Shown in pieces: positions 6,111 through 6,532 of a stretch of DNA of 6,532 nucleotides. The position numbers were made by a program, and so were the translations under genes. The notes beneath the pieces were generated by a model. The model did not search any database. It had not been told where the DNA came from and saw only the letters and a list, made by a program, of their open reading frames with translations. This stretch comes from Aquirhabdus sp. (GTDB taxonomy: Bacteria; Pseudomonadota; Gammaproteobacteria; Pseudomonadales; Moraxellaceae): the NCBI GenBank assembly GCA_030150135.1, contig JASLGO010000126.1, forward strand, positions 1-6,532, read 5' to 3'. Each line of letters starts with the position of its first letter. Positions within the stretch are counted from its first letter, which is position 1.

Positions 6111-6196
6111 ATGACAAAAAACGTCATCTAGCAAAAAACTGCAATCTATTAAAAGTAAATGGATTTTTTTATAACCTCCTAATTATTAAATAATTT
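6111..6196 (+). promoter_or_regulatory. Candidate upstream activator and IHF region of pilA
   Basis: ATGAC-AAAAAAC-GTCAT (6111-6127) is an inverted repeat centred about 122 bp before the predicted start, where sigma-54 activators usually bind; its arms contain TGTC/CGTC cores on opposite strands, loosely like the reported PilR half-site. CAAAAAAC occurs twice (6115 and 6132). Further down, AATTATT-A-AATAATT (6181-6195) is a 15-base AT palindrome, and the segment 6184-6196 agrees with the IHF consensus at 11 of 13 positions by eye. In such AT-rich DNA these matches are weak evidence. Confidence 0.3.
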
Positions 6197-6214
6197 TAAT
6201 ATTATTCTAGAAAT

Positions 6215-6230
6215 TGGCACACGTCTTGCG
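6215..6230 (+). promoter_or_regulatory. Sigma-54 (RpoN) promoter of pilA
   Basis: TGGCAC (6215-6220), five bases, then TTGCG (6226-6230) matches the -24/-12 consensus TGGCAC-N5-TTGCW except at the last base. The invariant GG (6216-6217) and GC (6228-6229) are ten bases apart as required. The expected transcription start is near 6241, giving a leader of about 49 bases before the pilA ATG. Sigma-54 control of pilA by the PilS-PilR two-component system is known from Pseudomonas aeruginosa and related bacteria. Confidence 0.9.
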
Positions 6231-6244
6231 TTAGGATTAGCAGG

Positions 6245-6260
6245 GTCAGTGAGAACTGAT
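6245..6260 (+). other. GNRA-capped hairpin near the 5' end of the pilA mRNA
   Basis: TCAGT (6246-6250) pairs with ACTGA (6255-6259) around the loop GAGA, which fits GNRA; a G-U pair (6245-6260) can extend it to six pairs. If transcription starts near 6241 the hairpin lies within the first 20 bases of the mRNA, where stem-loops commonly protect transcripts from 5'-end-dependent decay. Formation and function are inferred. Confidence 0.45.
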
Positions 6261-6275
6261 TATCTATTTTTCCTT

Positions 6276-6282
6276 AGGAGAG
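6276..6282 (+). promoter_or_regulatory. Shine-Dalgarno sequence of pilA
   Basis: AGGAGAG is followed by an A-rich spacer and the ATG at 6290, with nine bases between AGGAG and the start. It is a strong site, in keeping with a highly expressed pilin. Confidence 0.85.
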
Positions 6283-6289
6283 TTAAAAA

Positions 6290-6532
6290 ATGAATACAGT
6301 ACAAAAGGGTTTTACCTTGATCGAACTCATGATCGTTATCGCGATCATCGGTATCTTGGCAGCCATCGCTATTCCTGCATACCAAGACTACATCGCTCGC
6401 TCACAAGCTTCTGAAGGTCCATCTCTGACTGATGGTCTAAAAACTCAAATCGCAGACAACCTGCAAGCTGCTAACTGCGGTGGTCCAGCTGGCACAAATA
6501 CTTTGGGCGGCAAATATGCTACCGTCAACATC
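6290..6532 (+). CDS. pilA: Type IVa pilin subunit (PilA), 3' end outside the window
   Basis: This is the structural subunit of type IV pili, used for twitching, adhesion and DNA uptake. The 81 visible residues begin with a short leader MNTVQKG that prepilin peptidase (PilD) would cut before Phe8, whose amino group is then methylated. The mature N-terminus FTLIELMIVIAIIGILAAIA is the canonical hydrophobic helix; Glu12 (Glu5 of the mature protein) is the conserved assembly residue. AIPAYQDYIARSQASEG continues the long spine helix, and a single Cys is visible at 63, whose partner would lie past the window edge. A sigma-54 promoter, a strong ribosome binding site and frequent use of codons such as GGT, GCT and ATC point to a major, well-expressed pilin rather than a minor pseudopilin. 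The N-terminus resembles pilins of Moraxellaceae. Confidence 0.96.
   Translation, partial: MNTVQKGFTLIELMIVIAIIGILAAIAIPAYQDYIARSQASEGPSLTDGLKTQIADNLQAANCGGPAGTNTLGGKYATVNI

Noticed and set aside
6022..6289. Possible tRNA, small RNA or terminator in the darP-pilA spacer
   Set aside because: No cloverleaf, no GC-rich hairpin with a T-run and no open small gene is visible; the stretch is best explained as the pilA control region.
1..6532. Mobile element, CRISPR array, defence or toxin-antitoxin system
   Set aside because: No transposase, integrase, terminal repeats, regularly spaced repeats or paired small genes were found; all coding space is taken by conserved housekeeping or pilus genes.

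Overview
The window is an ordinary chromosomal stretch of a gammaproteobacterium. The Moraxellaceae (Acinetobacter/Psychrobacter/Moraxella and relatives) are the best guess. The reasons are the gene order pcnB-folK-panB-panC, a RapZ-NPr pair, a DarP (YjgA) protein, and a type IVa pilin whose N-terminus resembles those of that family. Genus-level assignment is not possible by reading alone. All genes are on the + strand, with moderate base composition and AT-rich intergenic regions.

Region 1 (1-4011) holds the 3' part of pcnB (poly(A) polymerase I), then folK (folate pathway pyrophosphokinase), panB and panC (two steps of pantothenate synthesis). The stop of pcnB is two bases from the start of folK. 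The panB gap (92 bp) and panC gap (70 bp) have no clear terminator, so the four genes probably form one transcription unit. A textbook intrinsic terminator at 4043-4074 closes it.

Region 2 (4012-6021) begins with a 236-bp intergenic stretch that carries the terminator and then a probable promoter with an overlapping inverted repeat. rapZ (GTG start) follows and overlaps npr by the four bases ATGA. After a 98-bp gap comes darP. In enterobacteria and pseudomonads rapZ and npr normally sit in the rpoN-hpf-ptsN cluster. Here the upstream part of that cluster is absent and pantothenate genes stand in its place.

Region 3 (6022-6532) is a 268-bp regulatory region followed by the 5' end of pilA, the type IV pilin subunit, cut by the window edge. 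The region contains a clear sigma-54 promoter (-24 GG and -12 GC, ten bases apart), AT-rich DNA and inverted repeats upstream that could serve an activator such as PilR and IHF, a short GNRA-capped hairpin at the predicted 5' end of the mRNA, and a strong Shine-Dalgarno sequence.

I found no mobile element, CRISPR array, RNA gene, toxin-antitoxin or defence system, and no convincing new multi-gene system. The points worth a second look are small: a hydrophilic insertion in FolK, a long basic/acidic tail on PcnB, a RapZ without the basic C-terminal tail, a Z-DNA-prone perfect palindrome over the NPr active site, and the architecture of the pilA leader.
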